Of a DNA stretch of 64,000 nucleotides, positions 22,689-34,490 are shown in pieces; position 1 is the first letter of the stretch, and the number at the start of each line of letters is the position of its first letter. The notes beneath the pieces were generated by a model, which worked only from the letters and a program-made list of their open reading frames with translations, had not been told where the DNA came from and ran no database searches. The position numbers and the translations under genes were made by a program. The stretch is from the NCBI RefSeq assembly GCF_041146795.1, contig NC_135184.1, positions 8,360,967 to 8,424,966 of the forward strand, written 5' to 3'. This DNA comes from Maylandia zebra (lineage: Eukaryota > Chordata > Actinopteri > Cichliformes > Cichlidae).

Positions 22689-23235
22689 GGTGTGGGGAGC
22701 CACAGCCCCATCCACCAGGGCATGAAGCAGGTATGGAGGAGATCAAAACTCCAAACATCCAGAGGCCCCCAGAACACAAGAGACCAAGGAAGACCAACAG
22801 AGGGGCAGCCGCGCCACTATCCCAGAAAGAGCTGACGAGAGTCCCAGATGAGGGGTCACTCAGCAGCCGCGGAGCAGAAGCCAGGGGGAGTTGCAGTGAC
22901 GTGCCCGTGAGCTCCGCTGGCAGCCAGCTGTGCCTGAGTGACCGAGCCCCAGGCCGAGAGGCTGAGGGCACCCCACCCCCGAAGTGGTCCGAGCGAGCCC
23001 CAGGCTCCAGGCCCCGACAAGCAGCCACCAAGGAGTGAGTCGGTGTGTACCTGGGCGCCCATCCCCGGACACAAAGAACCACCAACGCACCGATGTCTGA
23101 GGGCGTCTGTCACTGGCAGGGGAAGTGGTGGGGGGAGATAGGCCTCCATACCTTGGAGGGCCCGAGATGCCCCCAGAGAGGTGGCGTCTGATACCCGACC
23201 AGATACAAACATCCATTCCCACCCTCATGCTCTCA
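22689..23235. other. GC-rich segment, probable retroelement piece
   Basis: A sharply GC-rich block in A+T-rich surroundings, with long unrelated frames open on both strands (because stops are rare) and no recognisable domain. It resembles the GC-rich leader of a non-LTR retroelement, but I cannot name it. Confidence 0.35.
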
Positions 23236-23400
23236 TATGTAATTACTCAACACTCACCCAACGTGGAGATATATTCCTCTTGTTAAAAGACCCATATTCA
23301 CAAGGCGGTCTTGTGAATACCCTCAAAGCTGCAGGACTGCTTTGAGGGTATAGAGAATGTAATTTGTGAACAACATTGAGAAATCAATAACAGTTTAACC

Positions 23401-23603
23401 CAGGGGTAGGCAACTCCAGGCCTCAAGTGCCGGTGTCCTGCAGGTTTTAGCTCATTCAAATTGCTAAATTATCTCCTAAACGTGTCTTGACATTCTCCAG
23501 AAGACTGGTAATGAACTAATCATTTGATTCAGGTGCGAGACCCAGGGTGAGATCTAAACCCTGCAGGACACTGGCACTCGAGGCCTGGAGTTGCCTATCC
23601 CTG
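23401..23603 (+). mobile_element. hAT-type MITE, 203 bp
   Basis: Inverted termini CAGGGGTAGGCAACTCCAGG and CCTGGAGTTGCCTATCCCTG. Flanking 8-mers GTTTAACC (23393-23400) and GTTTAACT (23604-23611) differ by one base. Confidence 0.9.
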
Positions 23604-24032
23604 GTTTAACTGATTGCATGACAGAATATATATCAAATTCTGTGAACACATCATCCTGCCAGGCAGGACTGTATCACTGGATCACTTTTTCCTGATTATC
23701 CTGGACTCTTTGTGCCTCTGTTATTTCCAGTCAGCTTGTGTTACCACCTTGCAAGTCTTATTAACTTTTAATTAATTGTGACTATGCATTGATGGCATGG
23801 ATTTGGGACCTTTTGTCCTAATCAACATCTATTCAAATTTTTTGTTTTTAAAAGTTTAATTGTAAACAATGGAAGAGAAATATCACTTTGAAGTTGGTGT
23901 TTACCTTTTGAAGTGGCTGTGTGATCATGAAAACGGGAATCAAAACTGCCTGAAGTGCAACGAGTGACTGAATAATTGTACTGAACATAAAAAAAACCTT
24001 TAATGGAAATCCATGCAAACCATTTACTTAAC

Positions 24033-24577
24033 TAGAAAGAAGTCTTTACTGATGGGTGCATGGGAGGGTATCTGGTGCAAAGGTATCACACTAACAGTGG
24101 CTGTGCAAGAGCTGTTAAATATTAACAAAAAATAGTCAGAGTTTCTGTCTCGCTCTGGAAGATCCTGCTGTGCTGATTTGCTGCCCAGTGTAAAATATTA
24201 CTGCCACTGTCTGAAATGGATCTAGTATTAACATTATTGACAGAGAGTACAGTGGGCACTTGTAATGTGGTTGCTTGCTAATGATACATATTTAAACTGG
24301 CACATTTTTTGAGTGGAGTTTGGATTTGGGTTTCCTGCACTCAGAGACCAAACTGGGACAGTGGGTTGTTGGTGTAATTAATAAACATAATGTAATGTAA
24401 TATGGATCGATCTGTCTCTGAAATTTCTTACAAAAAGTATTGTGTAAGGGGACTTTTTATCTTACATTCATAAAGTCCAATCTTTTTCTCTTTTTCAGAA
24501 AAGATGTCCTCTCAAGTGAGACTGAAGCTGCTGCCAAGCATCAAATGTATGTTTGATGAGCCCATTCAGGTGAAGGT
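24033..24577 (+). repeat. Segmental duplication A: promoter-proximal BAAT/ACOT block
   Basis: This upstream/intron segment plus the first 25 codons of the BAAT/ACOT gene recurs at 30541-31146. Shared landmarks are AGTCTTTACTGATGGGTGC, TGCTGTGCTGATTTGCTGCC and the acceptor plus start codon. Copy B has ~80 bp of differing sequence near 30840-30960. Confidence 0.85.
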
Positions 24578-27500
24578 GGCCGGGCTGAGGCCAAGGCAGG
24601 TTGTCAACATGAGAGCCAAATTAACTGATGACAAGGGAGTGGTGTTCAGCTCCTCGGCCACCTACAGGGCTGATGGCAGTGGGGAGGTCGACCTGAAAAG
24701 AGACCCCTCGCTAGGTGGGAGCTACGTTGGAGTAGAACCCATGGGTCTGCTGTGTTCCATGAGGCCACATACCATGCACAAAATATATCTAAAGACAAAT
24801 GCCATAAACCCCCAGGTGGTGAAGTTTTCTGTGCATGAGGAGGAGGGCAGATTACTGGCAGAGATGATGAATGAGAGGCTTCTGATGAGAGATGGGGTCA
24901 CCAGGGTTCCCGTCAATGAAGGGAACATCCGTGGAGTCCTTTTCACTCCTCCAGGTACTGGAGGTGGTTCCTAGGTTTCTATGTTCATTTTAGTTCATTT
25001 AACATTAACCAGCTTTTAAATCAACATTGTTGAAATTAAACTTTAACTGTCATTCAGTCATCTGAAACTTCTAGTTCAAATTTTAATTTTCTCCCACCTT
25101 GCTTACTGTAGTTCACATTTCAGGTGCGTTTCTCAGTCCTCCACAACTCATGTCCAGTTAGTACAGAATGCAGCAAGACCTTTGTTTGAAAGACTGCTAA
25201 CAAAAAATAGCTGACTGTCACATATTACACCTATTCTTGCGTCCCTTCACTGGCTTCCAGAGAAATTAAGAATAAAATTTAAAATATGACTTGCTGCTGA
25301 TTAGAATCTTTTTTCTTTCTTCCAGGAAAAGGTCCTTTTCCTGCTGTGTTGGATTTGCCCACCTCAGTTTCTGAGGCAAGACCCAGTCTACTGGCTAACA
25401 AAGGCTTTGTGGTTCTCTCAGTGGCGGTGTACAATAAGAAGGGTGACAATATCACAGAGACACATCTGGACCACTTTGAAGAAGCAATGAATTTCTTAAA
25501 ACAGCAACCAAAGGTGAGTTGCTCTAGTGCGCACAGACAGCAGAAAGATGTTTCATACTGAAGGAAAGTTTATGTTTCTATACTCTGTGCATTCTCAGAG
25601 AGGAGAGTAAATTTGTAGATCCCAGGTGGAATATCTGCTGTATTCCTGTAGCTAATGGGGATCTTAATTAGCTTAAGTGGAGTTTCAGAAATACTCTCAT
25701 TTACATTCATTCAGATAATTGAATAAATTTCAGAGAGCATAAAGCCTCAGCTTTACGACATATTTTTTGTAATCGCACAAATCTTCTTGAGAAAACATGA
25801 ATTGTTTCTATTATCACACAATAACATAATAATTTCTAACATATAATAATTTTCAAGATCAACATTATCAGCCCCCTGAAAAATTGACCTTTTTATTGAT
25901 AGTAGAAGCCACTGCTGTGCAATGTTTGAGCTGTCACTTGAGAACGCATCACCCCAAAAACAGAAGAAATCCTTTTATAATTTTATAGAATAAGAAATGT
26001 TGAAGATCTCTAAGCAAGAAATAGATATACAAAGTTATCACAGCATTTCCAAGTTTCAATATGCAAAGTTAAGAAATTCAGCCAAGAGAGTCATACAGTA
26101 CAGAACAAGCTTGGCAGGGTAGGAAGCAAAAGATTTCAAACACTCTAGAAAGAAAACTAGTGATAGATGTGTCTAAAGACCCCAGTACTACTGCCAAGAC
26201 ACTAGAATCTAGAATTGTAGTCTCAAAAAGGACAATCACGAGAACAAACAAAAATTTGCAGTGTGAAGTGAACCAAGGTCCATGCTAGAAGCCAATAAAA
26301 TCTGGAGGAGCTTGAGAGATTTGCCAAAAGAGGAATAGACTGTAGAATGTAACAGCGGCTCTGCGTAGCGTGATAACGTGGTCATGGGGCCAAGTGGGGG
26401 AAATTGGGCTTGAAGGGGTAACTGTAGCATGGCTTGGTACATAGAGCGATCACACTGAGGAGCGTGGAGTTAGAACTGTGGTAAAAGGGGAGTACTAGAA
26501 AAGGTGAGCATGGCTATATGTCTTGCTTACTTGCAGGTGGAGTGAAAGATGCTTGGAGGGAGAGGGGGCGTGAGTTAGACGGTGTGAGATGGCTGACCTG
26601 AGTTCCGTAGGTTCCGAAGGAGTGTGATGGCAGGAGGGCAGGCAGGTGAAGCACGGAGAGATTTCCAGAGAAGAGCTGGGTTATCCGAGGTTCAAGAGAT
26701 TAGCTTAATTTGGGGGTAAGGGTTTTGGAGGTTCCGGGAAAAGCTAGGGCACAAGAGAACAAGGTAAGAAAAGCACTTGGCAAATAACATGGAGCATTAG
26801 AGCCAGCTACCAACATGAAGTAGTTGACAAACTGTTGGAGAGGGAATATCAGTGTAAGGCTTAAATCTCTTTAGCCTGATTGCCTCAACTCAGCTCCAGG
26901 TGAGTGAAGCTGTTGGAGATATGACGGCCCTGCCCAGGGCCAGATACCAAGGAGACTCAAGACCCTGGTAGAAGTTTCCAGCCACTCACCCGGATCATGA
27001 TAGCTTCACTGTGCATATATGAATGTGTTTATTTATTTAGTAATGGTAATATGCATATGTAGTCCACAAAAATGAAAATAATGACAGGTAGAGTCAGCCC
27101 TGCGCTCCAAATGTTTTATAGATTTGCATCGCCTTTTAATTTCTGTGTTATTTCACAGGTGGGCAGTAAAGGAGTTGGCATAATGTCAAGATGCAAGGGA
27201 GCAAATATCGGACTGGCACTCGCTGCTTTTGTGCCAGGTGTCGAGGCCATAGTGTGCATGAATGCCTGTAACGCCAATGTGGTCACGCCTCTCTACTACA
27301 AGAAACGGCAGATCCTGTCATCAATACTGTTTGACGAAAGCAAGTTTATTCCCACCGAGTCAGGTGCAATCATCATAAAGGATGCTCTTGAAGATCCCCT
27401 GGCAGAGAAGAATAAGGGCAGCTTGATCCCCATTGAACGAGCCAAGAGCCATTTTCTTTTTGCGGTTGTAGGAGACGACCTCAACTGGGACAGCGAAGCC

Positions 27501-27767
27501 TACATGGATGAAATGGTAGTGAGACTTAAGCATCATGGGAAGGAGAACTTTGAGACTGTTTTTTACCCTGGAGCTGGACACATGTTGGAGCCACCTTATG
27601 CACCCCACTGCCCCTCCAGCTTCAATGCAGGTGTAGGCAAACGAGTGCTGTGGGGAGGTGAGCCCAAGGCCCACATAGCAGCTGAGATCCACCTGTGGAA
27701 GAAGATCCAGGATTTCTTCAAAACTCACCTGAGTTGTGATGCAGCACAGACTAAAGCCAAGTTATAG
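24504..27767 (+). CDS. baat-like: BAAT/ACOT family enzyme, Cys-nucleophile copy
   Basis: Coding exons 24504-24954, 25326-25513 and 27159-27767 join in phase to 415 aa, the usual family length (about 420). The N-terminal Acyl-CoA thioesterase/BAAT N domain spans about residues 15-145 and the alpha/beta-hydrolase BAAT_C domain about 205-415. The nucleophile motif is SRCKGANIG, with Cys225 where acyl-CoA thioesterases have Ser. The other triad members are Asp in GDDLNWDS and His in GAGHMLEPPY. Cys at this position is the BAAT hallmark (bile acid-CoA:amino acid N-acyltransferase), so conjugation of bile or fatty acyl-CoA to taurine/glycine is the better guess. The C-terminus AKL fits a peroxisomal PTS1. 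The start is preceded by an intron acceptor, so a 5' UTR exon lies upstream. Confidence 0.9.
25140..25300 (+). repeat. L2/CR1-type LINE fragment in intron 1
   Basis: Translates with interruptions to LVQNAARPLFERLL and HITPILASLHWLPEKLRIKF, the conserved end of the reverse-transcriptase ORF in L2/CR1-like LINEs. Same sense as the host gene. Confidence 0.75.
25600..27060. other. Intron 2 of the BAAT-like gene
   Basis: The first part is A+T-rich. From about 26220 to 26990 it becomes purine/GC-rich with no clear frame, likely an old unclassified repeat. No nested gene supported. Confidence 0.4.
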
Positions 27768-28604
27768 ATTCAAACAGGATGATTAGAAAGCTTGAGTTAC
27801 AGAAACATAAATCATGACAGCAAATTGACTGTATGAAAATCACATTTTATAATTAATATAATAGTTGTTAATATGACAGTTTGAAATTTTAGGTGAAATT
27901 ATGATTCGCACATGTCTTCCCCTCCTGTATCTCCTGAGCCCTGTACACATGTTTCTTTTTTCATTTTTCTTTATAATTTTTTGGGATTGTCACTTGATCT
28001 TCTGTCTGCTTATCCTGGACTCTACAGTCAGCTATGGTTTATTTCCAGTCAGCCTTTCTTAATGTTTCATTGAAATTACTTTTTATTTGTTTTGGCTATT
28101 TGTTCCATCATCACAGCGCCAAAAACATTATATGATGAGTGTAGATACATGTTTTTAATTTTTGCGTAACGCTGATTTTGTTATTTGATCCCACATTACT
28201 GTACTTATCTTTTGTAAATTGATCTTTATGTTGTAATTAAAAACAACAACAAAAAACAATTGTGTTAAAACTATTAAAGCCTAAAAAAAACGCAACAAAG
28301 AATAATGAGCTGACAAATAGACTTCAGTTTAAAGTTTAATTTACACAGTTTCCTTTCTGAGAGACCAGCAAATTAAAAAGATGACCCATGAAACATAACA
28401 TATTAAAAATATTCAAATATATATAATGTGTAAATGGGAAACTAAAAATGGCTTTATTGATATGGTCCAACCCACAGATTAATTTCTTAACTTTAGGTGG
28501 AAGCAGTTTGTTATTATGTGAGAAGAAAAAACAAAACAAGGTGAGACAATGTAGCTACTCCTGTTTAATGGTTTACTCGTATTTTAAGGTAGTAAGTAAG
28601 GTAC
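27768..28604. other. 3' flank of the BAAT-like gene
   Basis: A+T-rich 3' UTR and intergenic DNA; ATTAAA-type signals occur at about 28238 and 28273. No other gene seen. Confidence 0.45.
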
Positions 28605-28966
28605 TAAGTCCACACAAGTCGTCACTAGAAATAAGGTATTCACTTGCTTTGAGCATATTTTGTATTGAACCATATTTGGTCTGCGACTCAAGTCCGTCAT
28701 AAGTCCACAAGATCACGGGTACATCAAGAAACAGCACGGACTAGTGACTCATTTTCTTCAGTGAGTTTTGGTTTTAAGAAAAAAACATGCATGTAAAACT
28801 CTCTTTGGGCTGTTGCATATTTTATGGAAATAATACATCTCAAAATGATCTAAAAAAAAAGATTTTACAAATGTGTGCACTGTGTGAATTTTGAGTGCTC
28901 ACAAATCCCTGCTCCACACAAACACACAGAAATGTAAACATACAGAAAGCTATTTACAAGTGCATA
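28605..28966 (+). repeat. Unnamed dispersed repeat, copy 2
   Basis: Partner of 13620-13990, same orientation, with moderate divergence and small indels. Confidence 0.75.
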
Positions 28967-29189
28967 TTTCAAAATCATAATGAACATATAAAAACACATT
29001 TTGAAGCTAAACTTCACAAATCTGCTCATTTGTGCAGTTAAAAGCTCCTTGAGCATAATACACTCGCACACACCAATCACAGTTGACAGTGTATAGGAAT
29101 TTCTTTTACTTATGTATTAATCACATTATTTTATTGTATAATGCCTTGGTGCCACTGGATTTTAACATGTTTCACACTCATACTATAAG

Positions 29190-29822
29190 ACAAATGGTGG
29201 GGGTGTAGTAAGGAAGTTGGGGGAAGCAGACAGCTCCACAGGAAGAAACTTTTGTCTCTTTGAGGACTCTGGTAGGTAGCAAGGGAGTGTGAACCTTAAC
29301 CTCGTAAGACCCGAACTCTTCCACAGCATGTATTTTTAATTTCTCTTTGATATTTGGGCATATTGGGGCCCAATGAATGTAAAAACAAAGAATTACCAGA
29401 TTTTTTTTTACCTTATTTTTGTTTTTATGAAAAATCAGAGCCACATATAAGGATATTCGTTTAAAATTTTGATAGAACAGTAGCAGTATAATGTCCTCAT
29501 CAGTGGATATCAGGCCCTTGTAGAGCAAAATTGAGTATTTTAGTCTAAATAACCCAAAATGGGAAGTCCACATATGTGGACGCCAGGTCCTAGGAGGTTA
29601 AGGTGTGAAACAGCTGTGTACTGCCTTTTGTTCCTGGAGAAGGTATTTAACTGAGAGCCATGTTAGACTCAGGGGAGACTCTGCTGACCTGCCCCACGGT
29701 CATGTAGGCTCTCCACCAAGCCTGGTTGTCTGTTCTTTGTGTGTTTTGATTAAAGACTGTTAGCTACCGCTCACCGCTCGTCTGCAGGCTTTATTTAAAT
29801 GGAAAACTTCCACAACAACAGT
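29190..29822 (+). repeat. Possible solo LTR carrying a nested MITE
   Basis: Removing the MITE at 29300-29597 joins TAGCAAGGGAGTGTGAACC to GGTGTGAAACAGCTGTG. The joined block starts TGGTGGGGGTG, contains ATTAAA at about 29750 and ends near ACTTCCACAACAACA, suggestive of LTR organisation (TG...CA). No target duplication found, so this is tentative. Confidence 0.35.
29300..29597 (+). mobile_element. piggyBac-like MITE, copy 2
   Basis: 298 bp flanked by TTAA at 29296-29299 and 29598-29601. The left end CCTCGTAAGACC and right end GGTCCTAGGAGG are imperfect inverted repeats. The right subterminus holds a CCACATATGTGG palindrome. TTAA targets are the piggyBac signature. Confidence 0.8.
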
Positions 29823-30540
29823 TAACCACATCACACATTGCTCAAGCCTTTAATTTAGTTGTGATTTTCTTGGTATTATAATTTAAAATAATTCAAATAT
29901 CCAGCTGTAGTTCTGTTGTTTTTCTAAACTCATCAAAAGTGTTTTGGGGGTTTCTTTTTGTATTTTACTTTTAGAGATATGCAGTTCTAAGAGTATTTTA
30001 ATCTAAATTTCTAAACCGAAGAGACTTCAGGAAAGTCTGGCGGCAGAAGCTTGATAAATCCATCCATCCATTCGCTTCTGCTTATCCTTTCCAGGGTCGC
30101 AGGGAGCTTAATAAATCTGCTCTATAATTTGACAAAAGCACACTTAAGTCGTACTGAAACTGTAAACTGTAGATTCCATCACATAAATCTTATTCACAAT
30201 ATTTTTCTACTCTGATATCCTGAGCGGCCCGGGAAAGAGCCAATACCTTGTGATTTCCTTTTTGGCTGCTACAATCAGAATTTTTAAAAGATATTAAAGA
30301 AATTATCAGAATTTTTTAAGAATATGGAAGAAATTTGTAAAGGTATTTTATTTACCTTGAGCTTTGTGGAACTCAAGCCGTAACGTTTTAATTTTCCAGC
30401 AGTCCCACCTTCCAGGCCTCACATAACCTCCAACGGTTGAGTGTTCTCATGTCAAATATCCCTTTTTAACTACAGAAATTTTTATCAGTGGTTTATTGTC
30501 CTGTAAGGAGTACAGAAAGGTGTATCTGAGTACTTCATAC
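29823..30540. other. Intergenic, no gene
   Basis: Holds a short ATCCATCCATCCATTCGCTT fragment at about 30058-30105, the common tail of a fish retroelement. Otherwise A+T-rich with nothing I can support. Confidence 0.45.
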
Positions 30541-31345
30541 TTTAGAAAAGAAGTCTTTACTGATGGGTGCATGGGAGGGTATCTGGTGCAAAGGTATCAC
30601 ATTAACAGTGGCTGTGCAAGAGCTATTAAAAAGTAACAAAAAATAGGACACAGAGTTTCTGTCTCACTCTGAAAGATCCTGCTGTGCTGATTTGCTGCCC
30701 AGTGTAAAATATTACTGCCACTGTCTGAAATGGATCTAATATTAACAGCTTGTTGAATTAACAGTGGGCACTTATAGTGTGGTTGCTTGCTTGCTAATGA
30801 TACGTATTTAAATTGGCAAATTTTTTGAGTGGAGTTTGGTGTAAAGCATTTCATGCACACTGAGCACAAACTGGGACAGTGGATTATTTTAAACACTGCA
30901 TGGTAGCAATGGCACCCTTCAGTCTTTATCTGTCTCTCTGTTTGTCTGAAAACATAAAACAATATGTAATATGAATCAATCTGTCTCTGAATCTTCTTAG
31001 AAAAAGTATTGTGTAAGGGGACTTTTTATCTTACATTCATAAAGTCCAATCTTTTTCTCTTTTTCAGAAAAGATGTCCTCTCAAGTGAGACTGAAGCTGC
31101 TGCCAAGCATCAAATGTATGTTTGATGAGCCCATTCAGGTGAAGGTACATCGGAAACAGCTGCTGCATCTGTAATTCTGTCCATCCCGAGGAGAGTCCAC
31201 ACTCTACATCAGATCCTTGGCTCACCTATAATGACGCACAGGTGCTCCACACAACTGGATCTGCAGCTTGTGAGGAACAGCAGCACTCAGCCTACATCCT
31301 GTTTTACAAGATTAACGTAAGAAGACACAGCATCTCATCCTGAAG
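30541..31345 (+). pseudogene. Mosaic pseudogene: BAAT/ACOT 5' end joined to USP exons
   Basis: 30541-31146 copies the BAAT/ACOT upstream region, splice acceptor and first 25 codons. From 31147 a ~22-bp piece resembles the USP Cys-box exon (ACATCGGAAACA, as at about 34827). The rest to about 31343 copies the USP last exon (36955-37140), including TATAATGACGCACAGG. The fused frame stops at a TAA after 32 codons (near 31172), so no hybrid enzyme can be made. It shows that the BAAT and USP loci exchanged material locally. Confidence 0.85.
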
Positions 31346-31889
31346 TGAGAGAATGGCACGCCAGCTGCAGCCTAATCCAATCTCTCTTCTTTTCTTTTTT
31401 CGGTGCCCAGACACCCTTCAGTTTCATCGTGTCATCACAAACAATAGCTGTAGAGTTGGATGGAGGATGAAGACAGCAGAGAGCAAAAGAAACAGGTAAG
31501 AGCAGACAGGTAGTCAGAGTTAACAAAAACTTTTAAAGCCAGTGTAGCTTCTGTTTTGAACACATTTATTGATGACAATTTTACATAAATAAGCAGTGTG
31601 TTATACTGTTATCAGATGTGGAGTCTCACTAACCACTTTAATAGTGACTTGTGTCCCAAATACTGTTTATTTGTCTTAGTTACAGATAGTGAAATAAAAA
31701 TGGAAAATGATTGTTTCATAATTGTATACTCAGCTTGGTCAAGACAATAATTCGAGAACGAGAAGCGTAGGATTTTGAATTGATACCATTGGTGCATCTA
31801 CTAAAGTTCTGGGGTCAGTTTGAATATCAGTGACCTTGACCTTGAGTTCAAGTTTTCTGAAAATCTTGTGAATGCTACAACTCTGTGAC
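31346..31889. other. USP upstream region, possible 5' exon
   Basis: An exon-like interval from the acceptor at about 31410 to the GTAAGA donor at about 31495 includes an ATG (GATGAAGACAGCAGAGAGC) and may be a USP 5' exon. Otherwise no gene. Confidence 0.3.
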
Positions 31890-32818
31890 GAGAAGTAAGT
31901 CTCCTAGGTCTTTAAATTTGTATATAGGACTAGGAAGCTGAAGGGTTGCACTGCGGGCCATCTGTAGAGGTGTAGAGTCAACAACCTGTCTCTGAACGTG
32001 GACAAAACAAAAGAGATTGTTGACTTCAGGAGAGCACAGTGGGATCACTGCCCACTTAACATGAATGGATCCTCTGTGGAGGTCGTCAAGAGCACCAGAT
32101 TTCTTGGTGTCCACCTGGCGGAGAACCTCTCCTGCTCCCTCAACATCAGCTCCATAACCAAGAAGGCCCAGCAGCGTCTCTACTTCAAGCAGAAGCTGAG
32201 GAAAGCCCATCTCCCACCATCCATTCTCACCACCTTTTACAGTGGGACTAACAAGAGCATCCTAAGTAGCTGCATCACTGTCTGGTATGGTAACTGCAGC
32301 GCATTAGATCGCAGTACTCTATAACGGATTGTGAGAGCAGCTGAGAAGATTATTGGAGTCCCTCTCCCCTCCTTATAACACCCGCTCGCTGGAGGACCCC
32401 ACACAGCCTTCAAACACACTCTTCACCCTGCTGCCTTCTGGAAAGAGGTCCCAGAACATCCGGGCCCTCACTACCAAACTACGGAAAAGTTTCTTCCCAC
32501 AAGCCGTCAGACCCCTGAACACTCAGTGACTGCACTGGCACACGCACACCTTCACACACGTTAGTTACTTTTGCACAATACTCAGCATTTTGCACATTTC
32601 CATTGTCTTGTGTCTGTATCGTCCTGTTCTGTCTAGTTTTGCACTGTTTTGTCTTGTTTATTTTTGCAATTTATGCACACTGCACTTTATGTAGTCCTGG
32701 GTTTGTCCGTATATGTCATATATAGCACCAGGGTCTCGGAGGAACGCTGTCTCATTTCACTCTGTACAGTACCTCTGCACGTGGTTAAAATGACAATAAA
32801 AGCCACTTGACTTGACCT
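31890..32818 (+). mobile_element. 3' truncated CR1/L2-type LINE fragment
   Basis: The longest frame (31998-32324) encodes the end of a reverse transcriptase: KTKEIVDFRR, STRFLGVHLAENLSCS and the ITKKAQQRLYFKQKLRKA block. Frame breaks follow near 32320. Downstream is a 3' UTR ending AATGACAATAAAAGCC and a short CTTGA repeat tail. Dead copy. Confidence 0.82.
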
Positions 32819-33026
32819 GTATTTTGTAGCAGTTGCTTGGAGACGAGTGCCATACAGTTCAAATGAGCATACATTCCAAAATATGCAAATTAGCCCCATA
32901 CATCATAATGCTGATGTTTGCTGTTCAGGGTATGAACATTCTATGCTGAAAGTTTATAAATATACAACCTCTGACTGCTTGTTTTCAGTTGAACTTTTGC
33001 AAAGCTGAGGAGATTTTGGCTGCGAT

Positions 33027-34490
33027 CACATCAAGTCCAAAGATGTTTAAACTTCTTTTTCACAGAAAGGTAAGTTTGAAGAGACTCGCAGCACGTTTCT
33101 CTGAATATTTTCTTATGGTAAATAAGCATTTTTGAAACTTTTAAGGAAGCTTCTTGGATGATTTCTGTAAAAACTGAATTTTGAATCCAAATGAAGGATA
33201 TTGTATTTTCTTACCATATACTTTGTTTTATGCCATTACTGATGTTGGTTTTCTTGTTTCTAAACAGAAATCACACAAACAAAACGTGGCAGAGACGGAA
33301 AGTCCTTCTACGTCTCATCAGAGGTAAAGAAATGTGTCACTCTTTAATGCTGCTGGAGATATTTATAGCAGTGGTTTAGTTGGAGCTGTTTTATTTCCCT
33401 TTTATTGGTGTTTTGTATTTACATCTTTTACTACTTCTAGTCTTGTCTATAATTTATATTGATTCAGAGATTAGCGTTTGAAATACATGATTTTGTTCCA
33501 TTACAGTTATTAATTTTTATCTGCAATCTCCAGCATGTACTCCTTGTTAAAATTTTCCACTTTGAAAAATAACATTTACACTTTTGTCCTCATCAGCATC
33601 CCGGATGCTTCTGTTGCTGAAAATGGTCAAAAGAAGAAGAGAAAATGGAGACACCTCTGCTGTTCCTCGGTTTGCTTTTACTCAAAACATATGAAATGCA
33701 CTTTCTCTTTAAATTGCACTTGTTAATTTAAAGTGACTTTACTTTTTTAATAAACTTATGTTTGTTCGTCCTCTGCAGCAAACTGACAGCGATGCAGAGG
33801 CAGAGAGCAGCACTGCGAAGACACAAAAGAAGTGTCGCTGGTTTCTTTTTAAATTCTGGAAGGTATGTTTTATGGAAAGAGTCCCTGTCATCAAGCATTT
33901 ACTCATCACAGTTAAATGAGAAGAATTAAGAGCAATTTAGCACATCTATGTCCTCAAATTAAGTTCAAAGATGTTTAAACGGTTTTTTTTCACAGAAAGG
34001 TAAGTTTGAAGGGACTTGCAGGATGTTTCTCTAAATATTTTTTATGGTAAATAAGCATTTTTGAATCTTTTAATGAAGCTTCATGGATGATTTCTGTAAA
34101 AACTGAATTTTGATCACAACCAAATGAAGGATTTTGTATTTCATAGGACAAACTTTAAAACTCAATTTAAAGCATGAATAAATTGTTTTTATTTTATTTA
34201 AAGATATTCCTATATATCTGCTTCATGAGCTGACAGCTCACTAAAGTGATAAATAATATGAAATAATACCAAATTTTCTAACTGGACACTTTTCATGGAG
34301 AGACTCCCTTGGTATGTTTGTTTTATGCCATTACTGATGTTGCTTTTCTTGTTTCTAAACAGAAATTACACAAACAAAACGTGGCAGAGAAGGAAATTCC
34401 TTCTACGTCTCATCAGAGGTAAAGAAATGCGCCACTCTTTAATGCTGCTGGAGATATTTATAGCAGTGGTTTAGTTGGAGCTGTTTTATT
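33027..34490 (+). repeat. Tandem duplication of USP exons 1-2
   Basis: 33027-33440 and about 33960-34490 are homologous, each holding a short ATGTTTAAAC exon and the exon ending CATCAGAG before GTAAAG. The second copy has extra sequence between the two exons. The downstream copy of the second exon (34364-34419) stays open and has the phase needed to enter the exon at 34663. Confidence 0.88.

Noticed and set aside
22528..23228. Long minus-strand ORFs in the GC-rich block
   Set aside because: Stops are rare because of base composition; several unrelated frames are open on both strands and none shows a domain.
31072..31172. Possible BAAT-USP fusion gene
   Set aside because: The fused frame meets TAA after 32 codons, before any catalytic residue.
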